From Terriglobia bacterium (GTDB lineage: Bacteria > Acidobacteriota > Terriglobia > UBA7540), in the NCBI GenBank assembly GCA_020073545.1, contig JAIQEZ010000018.1:1-50046 (forward strand): a DNA stretch of 50,046 nucleotides, given 5' to 3'. Numbering within the stretch: the first letter of the stretch is position 1; each line of letters begins with the position of its first letter. Both the position numbers and the translations under genes were made by a program. The notes beneath the pieces are model-generated. The model worked only from the letters and a program-made list of their open reading frames with translations. It was not told the DNA's origin and ran no database searches. This document shows, in pieces, positions 23,539 through 31,972 of this stretch.

Positions 23539-24588
23539 TTGTTATTGAAGTTCGGTGAGGCCCGTCAAATCCCGCGCCTCATTCCGAGAAGCTCCCTCGC
23601 GCAGGTTTTGACCGCGTTTCTCCTGCTTGGCGCAACGGCTCTCTTGCTTTACGCCTCCGAGAATCCCCGGCACAAGGGAACGAAGCTGGAAGGTTACACT
23701 ACCGCCGTTCAGCCCGACAGCATCACGGTGTTCGACAAGAAGGGCCAAGAGCTGAAGATCCTGACCGACAAGGATTACACCTCCATCGTCGGCCTGGGTG
23801 CGGAGGTGACGGTCTGGTACACGAACCAAGGCGGCGTGTATCGCCTGGAGGATGTCGAATACCCTAACGAAGGCTTCTTCCTGCCTGCTGACCAAATCCG
23901 AGCGAATATCAAGCGGATCATCATTCTGCCCAAGTCGGAGGGCGTGGAAAACACCGCAGGCTTATTCACCGCCATTTCCAAGTATCTTCAGGATAACGCC
24001 GGGTGGTTCGTGGCGCCCCCCGAACTGGCGGAAGAGATCGCGAGTCAGGCCAAAACCTCGCCTTCATCCTTGGACGCGATCGATCCCAAAACCGGCCAGG
24101 TCGATATGCAACGGTTCCTCGAAGCCCAGGGTTCCTTAGTCATGAAGATTGCGGCGGAAACGCGGGTCGATGCGGTGCTGGAAATCAAGGTCGAGAAAGT
24201 GAAGGCCGACGTCCATGGGTCAGTGGCTTCCTGGGACGACGTGACGGAGGTTGTGGGCGGCAAGGGAACCCGGGCTCTCTCCAAGCTCACGCTAATAGGG
24301 GGCAGAGGTTGGGTGTATGCCGCCACGGTGGACATGGATCTGTGGAACCGCAGCGGCCGCTTGCTCTGGAAAAAGCGGCGAGGACTGGCCGCGCTGGGCT
24401 TCCAGGTGGGTATGGGTTCCAATTACCGCGAACGTCCCCTGACGGAAGTCTACGCAGACGGGGAAGCCATGGAGAAGTGGTTAGCCACGACCCTGGGCGC
24501 ATTGGTGCCACCTGTGACGCCAGCGCAGGTTTCTCCCGAGCTGACGAAGCAGCTAGAGAAAGCCATGAAGGCGGGGGAAGAGAAGTAG
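23539..24588 (+). CDS. Secreted or membrane-anchored protein of unknown function
   Basis: TTG 23539 follows GGAGG at 5 bases. The 349-residue product has one N-terminal hydrophobic segment (VLTAFLLLGATALLLYA, about residues 23-41). A small beta domain comes next, with 'DSITVFDKKGQELKILTD' and 'EVTVWYTNQGGVYRLEDV' (about 50-110). The larger domain (about 115-330) has 'RIIILPKSEG', 'VDAVLEIKVEKV' and 'WNRSGRLLWKKRRGL'. That pattern is reminiscent of lipoproteins that report on envelope assembly, but no family was recognised. The tail is charged (LEKAMKAGEEK). It stands alone between a palindromic element and a promoter. Confidence 0.7.
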   Translation: MLLKFGEARQIPRLIPRSSLAQVLTAFLLLGATALLLYASENPRHKGTKLEGYTTAVQPDSITVFDKKGQELKILTDKDYTSIVGLGAEVTVWYTNQGGVYRLEDVEYPNEGFFLPADQIRANIKRIIILPKSEGVENTAGLFTAISKYLQDNAGWFVAPPELAEEIASQAKTSPSSLDAIDPKTGQVDMQRFLEAQGSLVMKIAAETRVDAVLEIKVEKVKADVHGSVASWDDVTEVVGGKGTRALSKLTLIGGRGWVYAATVDMDLWNRSGRLLWKKRRGLAALGFQVGMGSNYRERPLTEVYADGEAMEKWLATTLGALVPPVTPAQVSPELTKQLEKAMKAGEEK

Positions 24589-24644
24589 CAGCAAGGGGCG
24601 AGTCTAAGGAATCTCGGCAGAATTGACGAATGTCACGTATCGAC

Positions 24645-24674
24645 TTGCGTTCCATCCCCCTTTAGGTCTAGAAT
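24645..24674 (+). promoter_or_regulatory. Predicted promoter of the 24849 gene
   Basis: TTGCGT (24645-24650), an 18-base spacer and TAGAAT (24669-24674) lie about 175 bases ahead of the start codon. A TTGACG at 24623 gives no alternative with normal spacing. Confidence 0.3.
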
Positions 24675-24848
24675 AAGTCTCTGCAGGGCTCAGCAAAGTG
24701 GGAAAATCCGGTCGGCACCGAGGCGGGTGCCTGCGTGCCGACGTTTCACCCCGAGGGCGGGCAAAGAGGCAGTGGGGTTCGCGGTCGTGGGTCGCGAGCG
24801 TGCCTTCGGACGCAACGAGCCCAAATCAGCCTAAGAGGACGAGTTGAG

Positions 24849-25178
24849 ATGACAAAGAAGATCTTGCTCGTGGTTTTTTCTCTCTTGGTTTTCGGTTGCC
24901 TGTCGTGGGCGGCCGACCAGTCCTGGACCGGCACGGTCAGTGACTCGCATTGTGGGGTGAACCATTCGACGCCCAGCGCCGAGGCGGCGAAATGCGTCGA
25001 GAAATGCGTTGCCGGCGGAGCCAAATACGTCTTGGTATCTAATGGCAAGGTCTACCAGGTTGATTCCCAAGACAAGTTCCAGGGTATGGGCGGAAAGCAA
25101 GTGAAAGTAACGGGCACTCTGAGCGATGACACCATCACGGTTTCAGATGTGGCTGAGGCCGCGGAACAATCCAAGTAG
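24849..25178 (+). CDS. Small secreted protein, DUF5818-like, paralogue 1
   Basis: ATG 24849 gives 109 residues with a signal peptide (KKILLVVFSLLVFGCLSWA, cleavage near residue 22). The mature part reads 'WTGTVSDSHCG..H', then 'CVEKCVAGGAKYVLVSNGK', 'YQVD' and 'KVTGTLSDDTITV': an OB-like beta barrel with three cysteines. A paralogue with the same order of motifs is at 26047-26379. I associate this pattern with small secreted acidobacterial proteins (DUF5818 from memory). The conserved His and Cys could bind a metal, but function is unknown. A terminator follows at 25211-25249. Confidence 0.75.
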   Translation: MTKKILLVVFSLLVFGCLSWAADQSWTGTVSDSHCGVNHSTPSAEAAKCVEKCVAGGAKYVLVSNGKVYQVDSQDKFQGMGGKQVKVTGTLSDDTITVSDVAEAAEQSK

Positions 25179-25210
25179 CTAGTCCCACGAGGAGCCCGTG
25201 ATTAGCATCC

Positions 25211-25249
25211 GAAGGCCGCTCGGGACCTGCGGGCGGCCTTCTGTCTTTC
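25211..25249 (+). terminator. Rho-independent terminator after the 24849 gene
   Basis: GAAGGCCGC (25211-25219) pairs with GCGGCCTTC (25233-25241) around a 13-base loop, followed by TGTCTTTC. It lies 33 bases after the stop codon. Confidence 0.6.
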
Positions 25250-25421
25250 GGGCGGCACACAGGCGGGAGCCCGCAGGCTTTTGGGACGGGGGAATGTGGG
25301 AAGTGAGGCGCACGACGCCGGAAGCGCGAATCGTGTGGCAAGCCCCTGTAATAGGTATTAATATAGTGGCAAGCAAACATCACAGATCCGCAGCGTTTTG
25401 CGGAAAGCGAGGTGAAAAACG

Positions 25422-25778
25422 ATGAAGAAAGTCCTATTTCTGCTGGTGGCAACTCTCATGCTGACTTATGTCGGGATCTCATCGGCGCTCGCCCAAGAGG
25501 CGGCCCCCGCCGCCGAAAAACCCAAGGCAGCAGCCGTGAAGTCTGAGACACTCTCGGGCACACTGCAAACGGTTGTGGTTGACAAGAAAGTGGTCGTGGT
25601 CGCGGGCTCAAACGGGATTCCCTACAATTTCAAGGTGACTGGCGCCACCAAGATCAAAGTGGGCGGCAGCAAGGCCAAGCTGGCAGAGCTTTCCGGCGCC
25701 ACGGGGAAGCCCATCTCCGTAAAGTTCTTGCCGGAGAAGCGCGCTGGGAACCTTGCGCAGAGCATCGAAGTCCAGTAG
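25422..25778 (+). CDS. Small secreted protein of unknown function
   Basis: ATG 25422 follows GCGAGGTG and gives 118 residues. The signal peptide (KKVLFLLVATLMLTYVGISS, cleavage near ALAQ) is followed by an Ala/Pro/Lys-rich spacer (EEAAPAAEKPKAAAV type) and a beta-rich domain of about 75 residues: 'SGTLQTVVVDKKVVVVAG', 'IPYNFKVTGATKIKVGG', 'KPISVKFLPEK' and 'AQSIEV'. The fold resembles short OB-like domains of periplasmic proteins in the same neighbourhood. It lies between two related secreted proteins, so joint expression in the envelope is plausible. No name is warranted. Confidence 0.7.
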   Translation: MKKVLFLLVATLMLTYVGISSALAQEAAPAAEKPKAAAVKSETLSGTLQTVVVDKKVVVVAGSNGIPYNFKVTGATKIKVGGSKAKLAELSGATGKPISVKFLPEKRAGNLAQSIEVQ

Positions 25779-26046
25779 CTTCGCCGGCATTTGAGGGTAT
25801 CGAGGGGGAGGCTCCTTGCCATGCAGGAGGGTTTCCCTTCTCCCGGTTGTCGAGGAGCCCGCGGCGACAGCTCCCGAGTGAGTGGGTCGCGGCGCGGGCT
25901 TCTCGTTGTTCTACACTCCAGTAACCTGCGATTATCCTGAACATCTAAACTTAATGTCACGATATGACGTGCCGGAGGGGATGCGTCACGAGGATGCTGA
26001 GAAGCCCGGCGCAGAACCTGGAAAATTGAGCTCCAAGGAGGTTGGA

Positions 26047-26379
26047 ATGAAGAGACTTGCTTATCTAGGCCTGGGGTTATTGCTGGCCGCGGGCTTGAGC
26101 CTCGCGGCGTCTGAGAAAGGCGGCGCGAGGACCTTTGTGGGGAGCATCAGCGACTCCATGTGTGGCGCCAAGCACATGATGCCAGGCGAGAGCGACAAAG
26201 ACTGCACGCTCGAGTGCGTCAAGGGCGGAGCGAAGTACATTCTCGTCGATCCCACGGGGAAGATCTACCAACTCAGCGACCAAAAGAGCCCGGAGCCGTT
26301 CGCAGGCAGTAAGGTGCAGGTTATGGGCACGCTGAAGGGCGACACCATCATGGTCAGTTCTATCGAAGCGGCAAAGTGA
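26047..26379 (+). CDS. Small secreted protein, DUF5818-like, paralogue 2
   Basis: ATG 26047 follows a perfect AAGGAGG at 5 bases and gives 110 residues. A signal peptide (LAYLGLGLLLAAGLSLAAS) is followed by 'TFVGSISDSMCGAKHMM', 'CTLECVKGGAKYILVD', 'KIYQLSDQ' and 'KVQVMGTLKGDTIMVSS', the same order as in the 24849 protein. The cysteine spacing (C..C...C) and one His are conserved between the two. Divergence is large, so this is an old duplication or a family normally present in several copies. The frame is open upstream to 25882, but the ribosome binding site decides the start. Confidence 0.8.
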   Translation: MKRLAYLGLGLLLAAGLSLAASEKGGARTFVGSISDSMCGAKHMMPGESDKDCTLECVKGGAKYILVDPTGKIYQLSDQKSPEPFAGSKVQVMGTLKGDTIMVSSIEAAK

Positions 26380-26933
26380 CGCGCCGCCAGAACCAAACGA
26401 AGTCAGGGCCGAGTGGGCCGGCGAGGCCGCCCGGGCCGACTCACCTGAAAGGATCAGCGGGACGATGAAATATCCGCTATAATCTCCGCGATCCGGGTCG
26501 ATCAGCGAGGATCGGAAAAGGCATATGGAAACGGGTCATAACACACCCTCGGGTCAGGAGTGGAAAGTCCGCCGAGTGGGCACGGTCACTTTCGCAATTT
26601 CGAAGCCGAAGAGAAATCGTCGGAAGCTGCGTCAGATGCGCTTGAAGAATCGCCGGCGCGCGCGCTGAGCGGCGATTGCCAACGGAACCTGCCGCCACCT
26701 CATCCAGACCAGTGGAAGCGCGCAAAGCGGAAGGCGATAGGCCTTTCGTCGAGGGGAGAGTGTCGTCGGCATGGGCCGCCCGCGGCGCGTACCCATCACC
26801 GGCTCTGACCTCCATCACGTTGGCCAGTTCTTCGGCCTGGAGGCTGGCCATACAACTCTTGCCTGGCGGAGAGCCTCTATTCATAGAGATGCTTTCGTGG
26901 TCAGGAAACGCAACCGATGACGAGAACCCTGCA
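26380..26933. other. Intergenic stretch with one possible small gene
   Basis: It holds GC-rich DNA with short inverted words (GGCCGGCGAGGCCGCCCGGGCC near 26410), a TATAAT box at 26478-26483 without a clear -35, and a short basic frame at 26525-26668. The minus-strand frame of 205 codons across this region has no protein-like pattern and overlaps the start of the next gene. Confidence 0.5.
26525..26668 (+). CDS. Possible small, highly basic protein
   Basis: ATG 26525 to TGA 26668 encodes 47 residues. The first half holds 'QEWKVRRVGTVTFAISKP' and the second half is strongly basic ('KRNRRKLRQMRLKNRRRAR'), like small nucleic-acid-binding or ribosome-associated peptides. AAAAGG stands 4 bases upstream, and TATAAT (26478-26483) lies 42 bases ahead of the start. 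Arg-rich frames are common by chance in such DNA, so this is only a candidate. Confidence 0.3.
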   Translation: METGHNTPSGQEWKVRRVGTVTFAISKPKRNRRKLRQMRLKNRRRAR

Positions 26934-28109
26934 ATGAAACCAACCTCGAACGTGACGAAGAAAGTCGTCCTGGGAATCGCCCTGATGATGCTCGCCGGCT
27001 TGTTGGGCTTGGCCACGGCGCTGGCGGACCAACCATTGTCGAAGGAGGACCTCACGCTGCTTCTGCTCGGGAACTCCCCGAGCGACAAGATCATTCAGAT
27101 GGTTGAGCAGCGCGGTATTGACTTCCAGATGGACCCGGACCTGGCAAAGAAGTTTCACGACCTCGGCGCGAGCGATGGTTTGATCGATACTCTACAAAAG
27201 GCCGGGAACAGAGTGGCTGCGGCGACTTCCCGTGCGCCCGCGCCCGCACCAGAGAGCAAGCCGAATGCTCCTGCGGCGCCGGCCGCGGCGTCCGCGGCGA
27301 GCGCTCCGGTCGCTGCGAAGGCAAAGCCCGCGGCGGCCACTCCGACCACGCCAAGCGCTCCGGGCCTGAAAGATCCCAGCCCGGAGGAGATCCAGCACAT
27401 CATCCGGGAATTTGCCGCCAAGGAAAAGATCTTCCGGGAGGCGCGCAACAACTACACCTACCACCAGATCAACAAGGTGCAGGAGCTGGGACATGACAAC
27501 GAAGTGGTAGGGGCCTTCGAGCAGGAGTGGGACATCCTCTATGACGACAGCGGCAAGCGCATCGAGCGCGTCACATACGCTCCCACGCCCACGCTGAAGG
27601 GTTTGATCGTGACCCAGGAGGACATCGAAAACTTCCGCAACATTCAGCCCTTTGTCCTCACCACGGATGAGTTGCCGGAGTACGAGGTCAAGTATCTGGG
27701 ACATGTCAAGGTGGATGAGATCACCGCCTATGTATTTTCGGTCCGGCCCAAGGAAATCCAGAAAAACCGGCTCTACTTTCAGGGCGTCGTGTGGGTGGAT
27801 GATCGAGATCTGCAGATCGTGAAGTCGGAAGGCAAGACCGTGCCTGAACTCAAGGGCAAGAAAGGGCAGAATCTCTTCCCACGGTTCACGACCTGGCGCG
27901 AACAGATCGACGGCAAGTTCTGGTTCCCCACCTACACCCTGGCGGATGACACGCTTTACTTCCCGAATGGCCCGCCCGTGCACATGAAGGAAATCATTCG
28001 CTACACCGACTACAAGCAATTCAAGTCGGGCGTCCGCATCCTGACGGTAGAGTCGATCGACAAGGAGAAAGAACCTACGACTCCGCCCCCCGCTGCGCCG
28101 AATAAGTGA
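26934..28109 (+). CDS. Secreted protein with an outer-membrane lipoprotein-sorting-like domain
   Basis: ATG 26934 gives 391 residues with a signal peptide (VVLGIALMMLAGLLGLATAL). Next comes a helical segment (about residues 33-88: 'SKEDLTLLLLGNSPSDKII', 'IDFQMDPDLAKKFHDLGAS') like small modules that pair with SPOR- or TPR-like parts. An Ala/Pro linker runs from about 92 to 142. The large C-terminal domain (about 145-380) has 'NNYTYHQINKVQEL', 'QKNRLYFQGVVWVDDRDLQI' and 'QIDGKFWFPTYTLADDTL'. These look like the strands of LolA-type or outer-membrane lipoprotein-sorting proteins. The tail is Pro-rich. A second palindromic element starts 50 bases downstream. Confidence 0.65.
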   Translation: MKPTSNVTKKVVLGIALMMLAGLLGLATALADQPLSKEDLTLLLLGNSPSDKIIQMVEQRGIDFQMDPDLAKKFHDLGASDGLIDTLQKAGNRVAAATSRAPAPAPESKPNAPAAPAAASAASAPVAAKAKPAAATPTTPSAPGLKDPSPEEIQHIIREFAAKEKIFREARNNYTYHQINKVQELGHDNEVVGAFEQEWDILYDDSGKRIERVTYAPTPTLKGLIVTQEDIENFRNIQPFVLTTDELPEYEVKYLGHVKVDEITAYVFSVRPKEIQKNRLYFQGVVWVDDRDLQIVKSEGKTVPELKGKKGQNLFPRFTTWREQIDGKFWFPTYTLADDTLYFPNGPPVHMKEIIRYTDYKQFKSGVRILTVESIDKEKEPTTPPPAAPNK

Positions 28110-28158
28110 GCGCTGGCTTCTGAGCAAATATGGCAGGTGGTGAGGGGTTCGCTAGCCC

Positions 28159-28371
28159 GGATTTCTCACCACAGGATGCCTTTTCCCCGGGGGTCGGGAG
28201 GGCGGGGTTTTAACCCCGCCGACACAACACCCTCCAATCCTCTGTTCGTCTCGCGCCCCGCGCAGGTCGCTCCCACAAGCTGCGCGGGGCGCGAGACGAA
28301 GGAACATTTACGAGCATCGCGCAACGGCGGGGCTGAAGCCCCGCCCTCCCTCGTTCATGGTGAAGAATTCG
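28159..28371. repeat. Nested palindromic element, copy 2
   Basis: Same layout as 23275-23488: outer arms ATTTCTCACCA (28161-28171) and TGGTGAAGAATTC (28358-28370), middle arms 28197-28220 and 28326-28349, inner arms TTCGTCTCGCGCCCCGCGCA (28245-28264) with its perfect 20-base complement at 28281-28300. In the right middle arm the centre of the palindrome has changed from TTAAAA to CTGAAG while both halves stay self-complementary, which points to selection on structure or to recent copying from a variant. Confidence 0.9.
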
Positions 28372-28419
28372 GGCCAGCCCTTCACCCGCCAGGGGTTCTT
28401 CCTGCTACAATCCCTCCCC

Positions 28420-29175
28420 ATGAAGCTCCTCAGAGTGAATTGGCGCGTAGTGCTGGTGCGCCCGCGAAACCCTTTGAACATCGGCGCGGCGGCGCGGGCG
28501 CTGGCGAACTTCGGTTTGCGCGAACTGGTCGTCGTCGCGCCTTACGAGCCTGTCTGGCAGGAAGCGCGCTCGGCGGCGGTGGGCGCGGAGCAGGTGATAG
28601 AGTCGGCGCGCGCCGTGCCCTCCCTGCTCGACGCCGTCGGCGACACGGCGCTCGTGGTGGGCACCACGACCGGCTCGCGCCGCAACCTTGACCGCGACCT
28701 GCTGACGCTGCCGGAGTTTGCGGCCTGGCTGCGGCGCCGCAAGGTGAGCGGGCGAGCCGCGCTGCTTTTCGGCTCGGAAAAAACCGGCCTTTCCAACGAG
28801 CACCTGAGCTTGTGCCACGCCCTCGTGCGCATTCCCACCGCGACGGACTGCCCTTCGATGAACCTGGGCCAGGCCGTAGCGGTTTGCGCGTATGAACTGG
28901 CGCGTGCGGGCGTGGTGCCAACGCGCTCGCCGCGCCTCACGGTGCACCGCTCCGAGGCCGCCAACCTGCAGTCGCTGGAGCGCCTTTTCGCGCGCGCCGC
29001 ACACGTCCTCGATGCATCAGGTTATCTCAAACCTAAAAGCCGCGCGGCCATGCTGATCAAGCTGCGCCGGCTGCTGCTGGATTTGGAACTCACCAACCAT
29101 GGCGCGCGCATCTTGGGTGGTGTAGTGGCCCAAGTAGAGTGGAAGCTGGGACAGATTATGAAGGGTGAATCGTAA
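28420..29175 (+). CDS. SpoU/TrmJ-family RNA 2'-O-methyltransferase
   Basis: ATG 28420 gives 251 residues. All three SPOUT motifs are present: 'RPRNPLNIGAAARALANFGL' (motif 1, about residue 12), 'ALLFGSEKTGLSNEHL' (motif 2, about 112) and 'CPSMNLGQAVAVCAYEL' (motif 3, about 145). The C-terminal helical extension (about 170-251) is like that of TrmJ, which methylates the ribose at position 32 of several tRNAs, so TrmJ is the best guess; another rRNA or tRNA target cannot be excluded. The frame is open upstream to 28357, but that part lies in the palindromic element. The gene stands alone and is expected to be housekeeping. Confidence 0.85.
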   Translation: MKLLRVNWRVVLVRPRNPLNIGAAARALANFGLRELVVVAPYEPVWQEARSAAVGAEQVIESARAVPSLLDAVGDTALVVGTTTGSRRNLDRDLLTLPEFAAWLRRRKVSGRAALLFGSEKTGLSNEHLSLCHALVRIPTATDCPSMNLGQAVAVCAYELARAGVVPTRSPRLTVHRSEAANLQSLERLFARAAHVLDASGYLKPKSRAAMLIKLRRLLLDLELTNHGARILGGVVAQVEWKLGQIMKGES

Positions 29176-29270
29176 ATAGTGAATTACGAATCCTGAAAGG
29201 CAGCGGTCCCCGATTTTCTAGCAGACAGGATTTCCAATCGACCATTCACCATTTATCATTCGCATCTCGG
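29160..29270. repeat. Intergenic foldback made of GTGAATT-type words
   Basis: 'GGGTGAATCGTAAATAGTGA' and 'AATTACGAATCC' on the left face 'GACCATTCACCATTTATCAT' and 'TCGC' on the right, giving an imperfect stem. The left part begins inside the last codons of the methyltransferase gene, so the repeat may act as its terminator. Confidence 0.5.
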
Positions 29271-29468
29271 CGCCACCACGGGATCGACCTTCGTGGGTCG
29301 CCGCGTGGGTGCGTCTTCCCGACCACTCGCGCGCCATCTGCGCCCCGGCCTATCTGCATGAGCGCAGCGAAGCATCCCGGCAGTTTCTCCACACCGGCGT
29401 AGACTTCAAATACGGGAATTCTTCGCTTCGCCCAGAATGACACGGCGGACGGATCTCGCAACGGGGTG

Positions 29469-30146
29469 CTACAGGTACTGTTCGATCCACCGGCGGATAT
29501 GGGGAATAGAGTTGTAGGGAAATTTGTGCGGGGAAGCGTAGAAGCGGAAATCGAGGGTCGCGGCGCGCTGCGCCAACTGGCGGCGAAACTCCAGGTTCTT
29601 CTCGCGTGAGTACCACTCATCCTGCGAGGCGGCAATGTGCAGCACGTGGGTCCGCGCCGGCTGGTAATGCGGATTCTCCACCCAATCGCCGGGGACGCCT
29701 CCGCACACGGCAATGGCGCCTCGAATCGCGCGCGGATGCGTGAACACATAGCGGTAGTTATACGAACACGCCTGCGAAAAGGCGAGCAGAAACACCTGCT
29801 TGCGGTCGGCATGATGTTTCCGGGTGGCGAGCTGGATCAGTACTTTCAGGTCCCGGTGGTGGAGTTCGATGGATTCTTCCACCTTGTACGTTGTGCCCCA
29901 GCCAAAACCCACCCGGAAGTTCTTGGGGTCGTCGCCGTCGCGGCGAAAGAATTGGTAAGGGCCCTGAAGGGAAATTACCACCAGCTTATGGTCCGCGATC
30001 CGCTGCGCCACGCGCATCATGGAATCCTTGTTTCCCTCGTAACCGTGCAGGGCGATCAACAGCGGCCAGCGTTTCCGGCGAGCCTGTTTGCGAGGCAGCG
30101 CGATTTCGTAGTAGCGACGAAGGGGACTGCGAAAGAATTGTTCCAT
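29469..30146 (-). CDS. Alpha/beta-hydrolase (carboxylesterase/phospholipase-like) with an atypical nucleophile elbow
   Basis: ATG 30146 gives 225 residues; the frame runs 34 codons further upstream without support. The fold is alpha/beta hydrolase: oxyanion strand 'WPLLIALHGYEGNK' (about residue 20), nucleophile 'VFLLAFSQACSYNY' (Ser at about 118), acid 'LHIAASQDEWYSRE' (Asp at about 173) and His in 'ASPHKFPYN' (about 205). The elbow reads AFSQA where esterases of this type usually have GFSQG, which should tighten or distort the turn, so activity is uncertain. The 'RRDGDDPKNFRVGFGWGTT' loop is unusual in length. It has no obvious partner and lies divergent from the permease pair. Confidence 0.7.
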   Translation of the reverse strand: MEQFFRSPLRRYYEIALPRKQARRKRWPLLIALHGYEGNKDSMMRVAQRIADHKLVVISLQGPYQFFRRDGDDPKNFRVGFGWGTTYKVEESIELHHRDLKVLIQLATRKHHADRKQVFLLAFSQACSYNYRYVFTHPRAIRGAIAVCGGVPGDWVENPHYQPARTHVLHIAASQDEWYSREKNLEFRRQLAQRAATLDFRFYASPHKFPYNSIPHIRRWIEQYL

Positions 30147-30672
30147 GGTTGAAGGACAGGTTTCAGGATACAGGATTTGGGGTTGCGGAGCCAGGCTCCA
30201 GGCAGGGATGCCGCGCCCGTGGTATTGTGGCCTGTTGGTGATAAGCATCTACTGCTCGCGAGCACACTGCCAGCCGCGCTCCTGCCTCGGCTTTCCGCGG
30301 TTCCCAAAACGTGCCCGAGAACACTTCTACCAGCCGGCGTCACACAACCGCGTGGGCGAGCCTGCCGAGTCGAGGTGAGGTCGCCAGGAGGGGTGTGGCG
30401 CTGGTGTGGAAAATCCGTGTGCTTCGCACTTCGAACCTGTAATGCCCATCCCCCCTCACTCAAACACTACAACCTCACAAGGGGATACGATGTTAGTAGG
30501 TTGTTCCAACGGCCAGTGGTTCTTGACGGCCCAGCGGGGATAATGGCAAGCTTAACTACCGCGGCTATCCCCTGGGATGCCTCGCATGAGCCGTTCGACA
30601 CGCGTCCCGGCCGCCGCGCCGGAGCGCCCAGCCGATCAATCTCGGCTGCGCCCCGTGCCGGGGGAAGTCAAC
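30147..30672. other. Intergenic stretch between divergent genes
   Basis: About 525 bases separate the hydrolase and the first MacB-type permease. I see no gene, no convincing promoter with normal spacing and no strong repeat. The permease frame is open from 30577, but codons before 30673 are of low quality (Arg/Pro/Ala-rich). Confidence 0.5.
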
Positions 30673-31971
30673 ATGCCCATTTTCAGCAATGCGCGCGCGG
30701 CCGTCGCCAATTTGCGAGGAAAGCTCCAGCAGAAAGCTGGCTTGTGGGTTCCGCTTCGCGAAGCCTTTTGGATGGCGCTTCAGGAACTCCGCAACCACAA
30801 GCTGCGCTCGTTCCTCACCCTACTCGGGATCGTCATCGCCACCACCACGCTGATCGTAGTGATGTCGGTGGTGAACGGCATGAACGTCTATATCGCCACG
30901 AAAATCGCCAACCTCGGCACCAACACCTTCGTGCTTCATCAGTTCAAGTGGGCACAGGGGTACGACGAGTTCCTGAAAGCGCTGCGGCGTAACAAGCCCA
31001 TCCGTCTCGAGGACTACGAGTTCATCCAGGACAGGCTGGTCGGTTACGAGGCCCTCAGCGCCATCGCGCAATTGCAGCCTGGGCCTGAGGCGCGGCACGG
31101 TGGTCACTCGGTCGATGAAGTGAATCTTATAGGAGTCACTGCCAGCCACGCGTACATCGGCCGGGAGAAAGTCCAGTCGGGGCGCTACCTCAGCGACCAG
31201 GACTATCGGCACAATGCGCGTGTTTGCTTCATTGGCCAGGACATTGTCGACAAGCTCTTTCCCTCGGTCGATCCGATTGGCAAGGAGTTAGCAGTGGGGG
31301 GCCAAACCTTCAGCATTGTCGGCGTGGCGGAGAGGGTCGGCTCGGCTTTCGGCGTGAGCCAGGACAACTTCGTGTTTGTTCCGCTCGGCACATTCCGGAA
31401 CCTTTTCATGCCGCACCTAGAGCTCCTTGTTTTTATCAAGGCGCCGGATTCTCAACATCTGATGGAGCTGGAAGACGAGGTCCGGGTCCTCATGCGGGCG
31501 CGCCGCCACGTGCCCTACCACGAGGACGACACCTTCGGGATTAACGCCTCCGAAACGCTGATGAGCGCCTGGCAGAACCTGACCGGCAGTATTTTTGCGG
31601 TCACCATCGGCGTGGTGGCGGTGTTTATGGTGGTGGGCGGCATTGTGATCATGAACATCATGCTGGCCACGGTCACCGAGCGCACCCACGAGATCGGGAT
31701 TCGCAAGTCGGTGGGCGCGCGTCGCAGCGACATCCTGTGGCAATTCTTAATCGAAGCCGCGGCGCTAGCCGCCCTCGGGGGCCTCATGGGAGTGCTCCTC
31801 TCCTATGGCATCGCGTGGCTGGTGGCCGTGGTCTTCACCGCCGAAGTGTCCCTGAGCGCGGTTATCGTGGGAGTTACGCTCTCGACCCTGGTCGGGCTCT
31901 TCTTTGGCATCTACCCCGCAAGGAGGGCAGCCGCTCTGGATCCTATCCAGGCATTACGAGCCGAGAAATAG
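30673..31971 (+). CDS. MacB-type (FtsX) ABC permease, first of a pair
   Basis: ATG 30673 with GGGGGAAG upstream gives 432 residues. The N-terminal membrane segment is 'LRSFLTLLGIVIATTTLIVV' (about residues 48-70), followed by a periplasmic MacB-PCD domain of about 200 residues and three C-terminal membrane segments (about 310-420). The coupling loop is 'TERTHEIGIRKSVGARR'. MacB permeases normally work with an ATPase of the LolD type and an HlyD-like adaptor; neither is encoded here. The gene ends one base before the start of a paralogous permease, so the two are probably made together and may form a heterodimer. Confidence 0.85.
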   Translation: MPIFSNARAAVANLRGKLQQKAGLWVPLREAFWMALQELRNHKLRSFLTLLGIVIATTTLIVVMSVVNGMNVYIATKIANLGTNTFVLHQFKWAQGYDEFLKALRRNKPIRLEDYEFIQDRLVGYEALSAIAQLQPGPEARHGGHSVDEVNLIGVTASHAYIGREKVQSGRYLSDQDYRHNARVCFIGQDIVDKLFPSVDPIGKELAVGGQTFSIVGVAERVGSAFGVSQDNFVFVPLGTFRNLFMPHLELLVFIKAPDSQHLMELEDEVRVLMRARRHVPYHEDDTFGINASETLMSAWQNLTGSIFAVTIGVVAVFMVVGGIVIMNIMLATVTERTHEIGIRKSVGARRSDILWQFLIEAAALAALGGLMGVLLSYGIAWLVAVVFTAEVSLSAVIVGVTLSTLVGLFFGIYPARRAAALDPIQALRAEK

Positions 31972-31972
31972 C

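Noticed and set aside
27192-28127. 311-codon minus-strand frame
   Set aside because: Antisense to the secreted LolA-like gene; low-complexity Arg/Gly end and no start signal.
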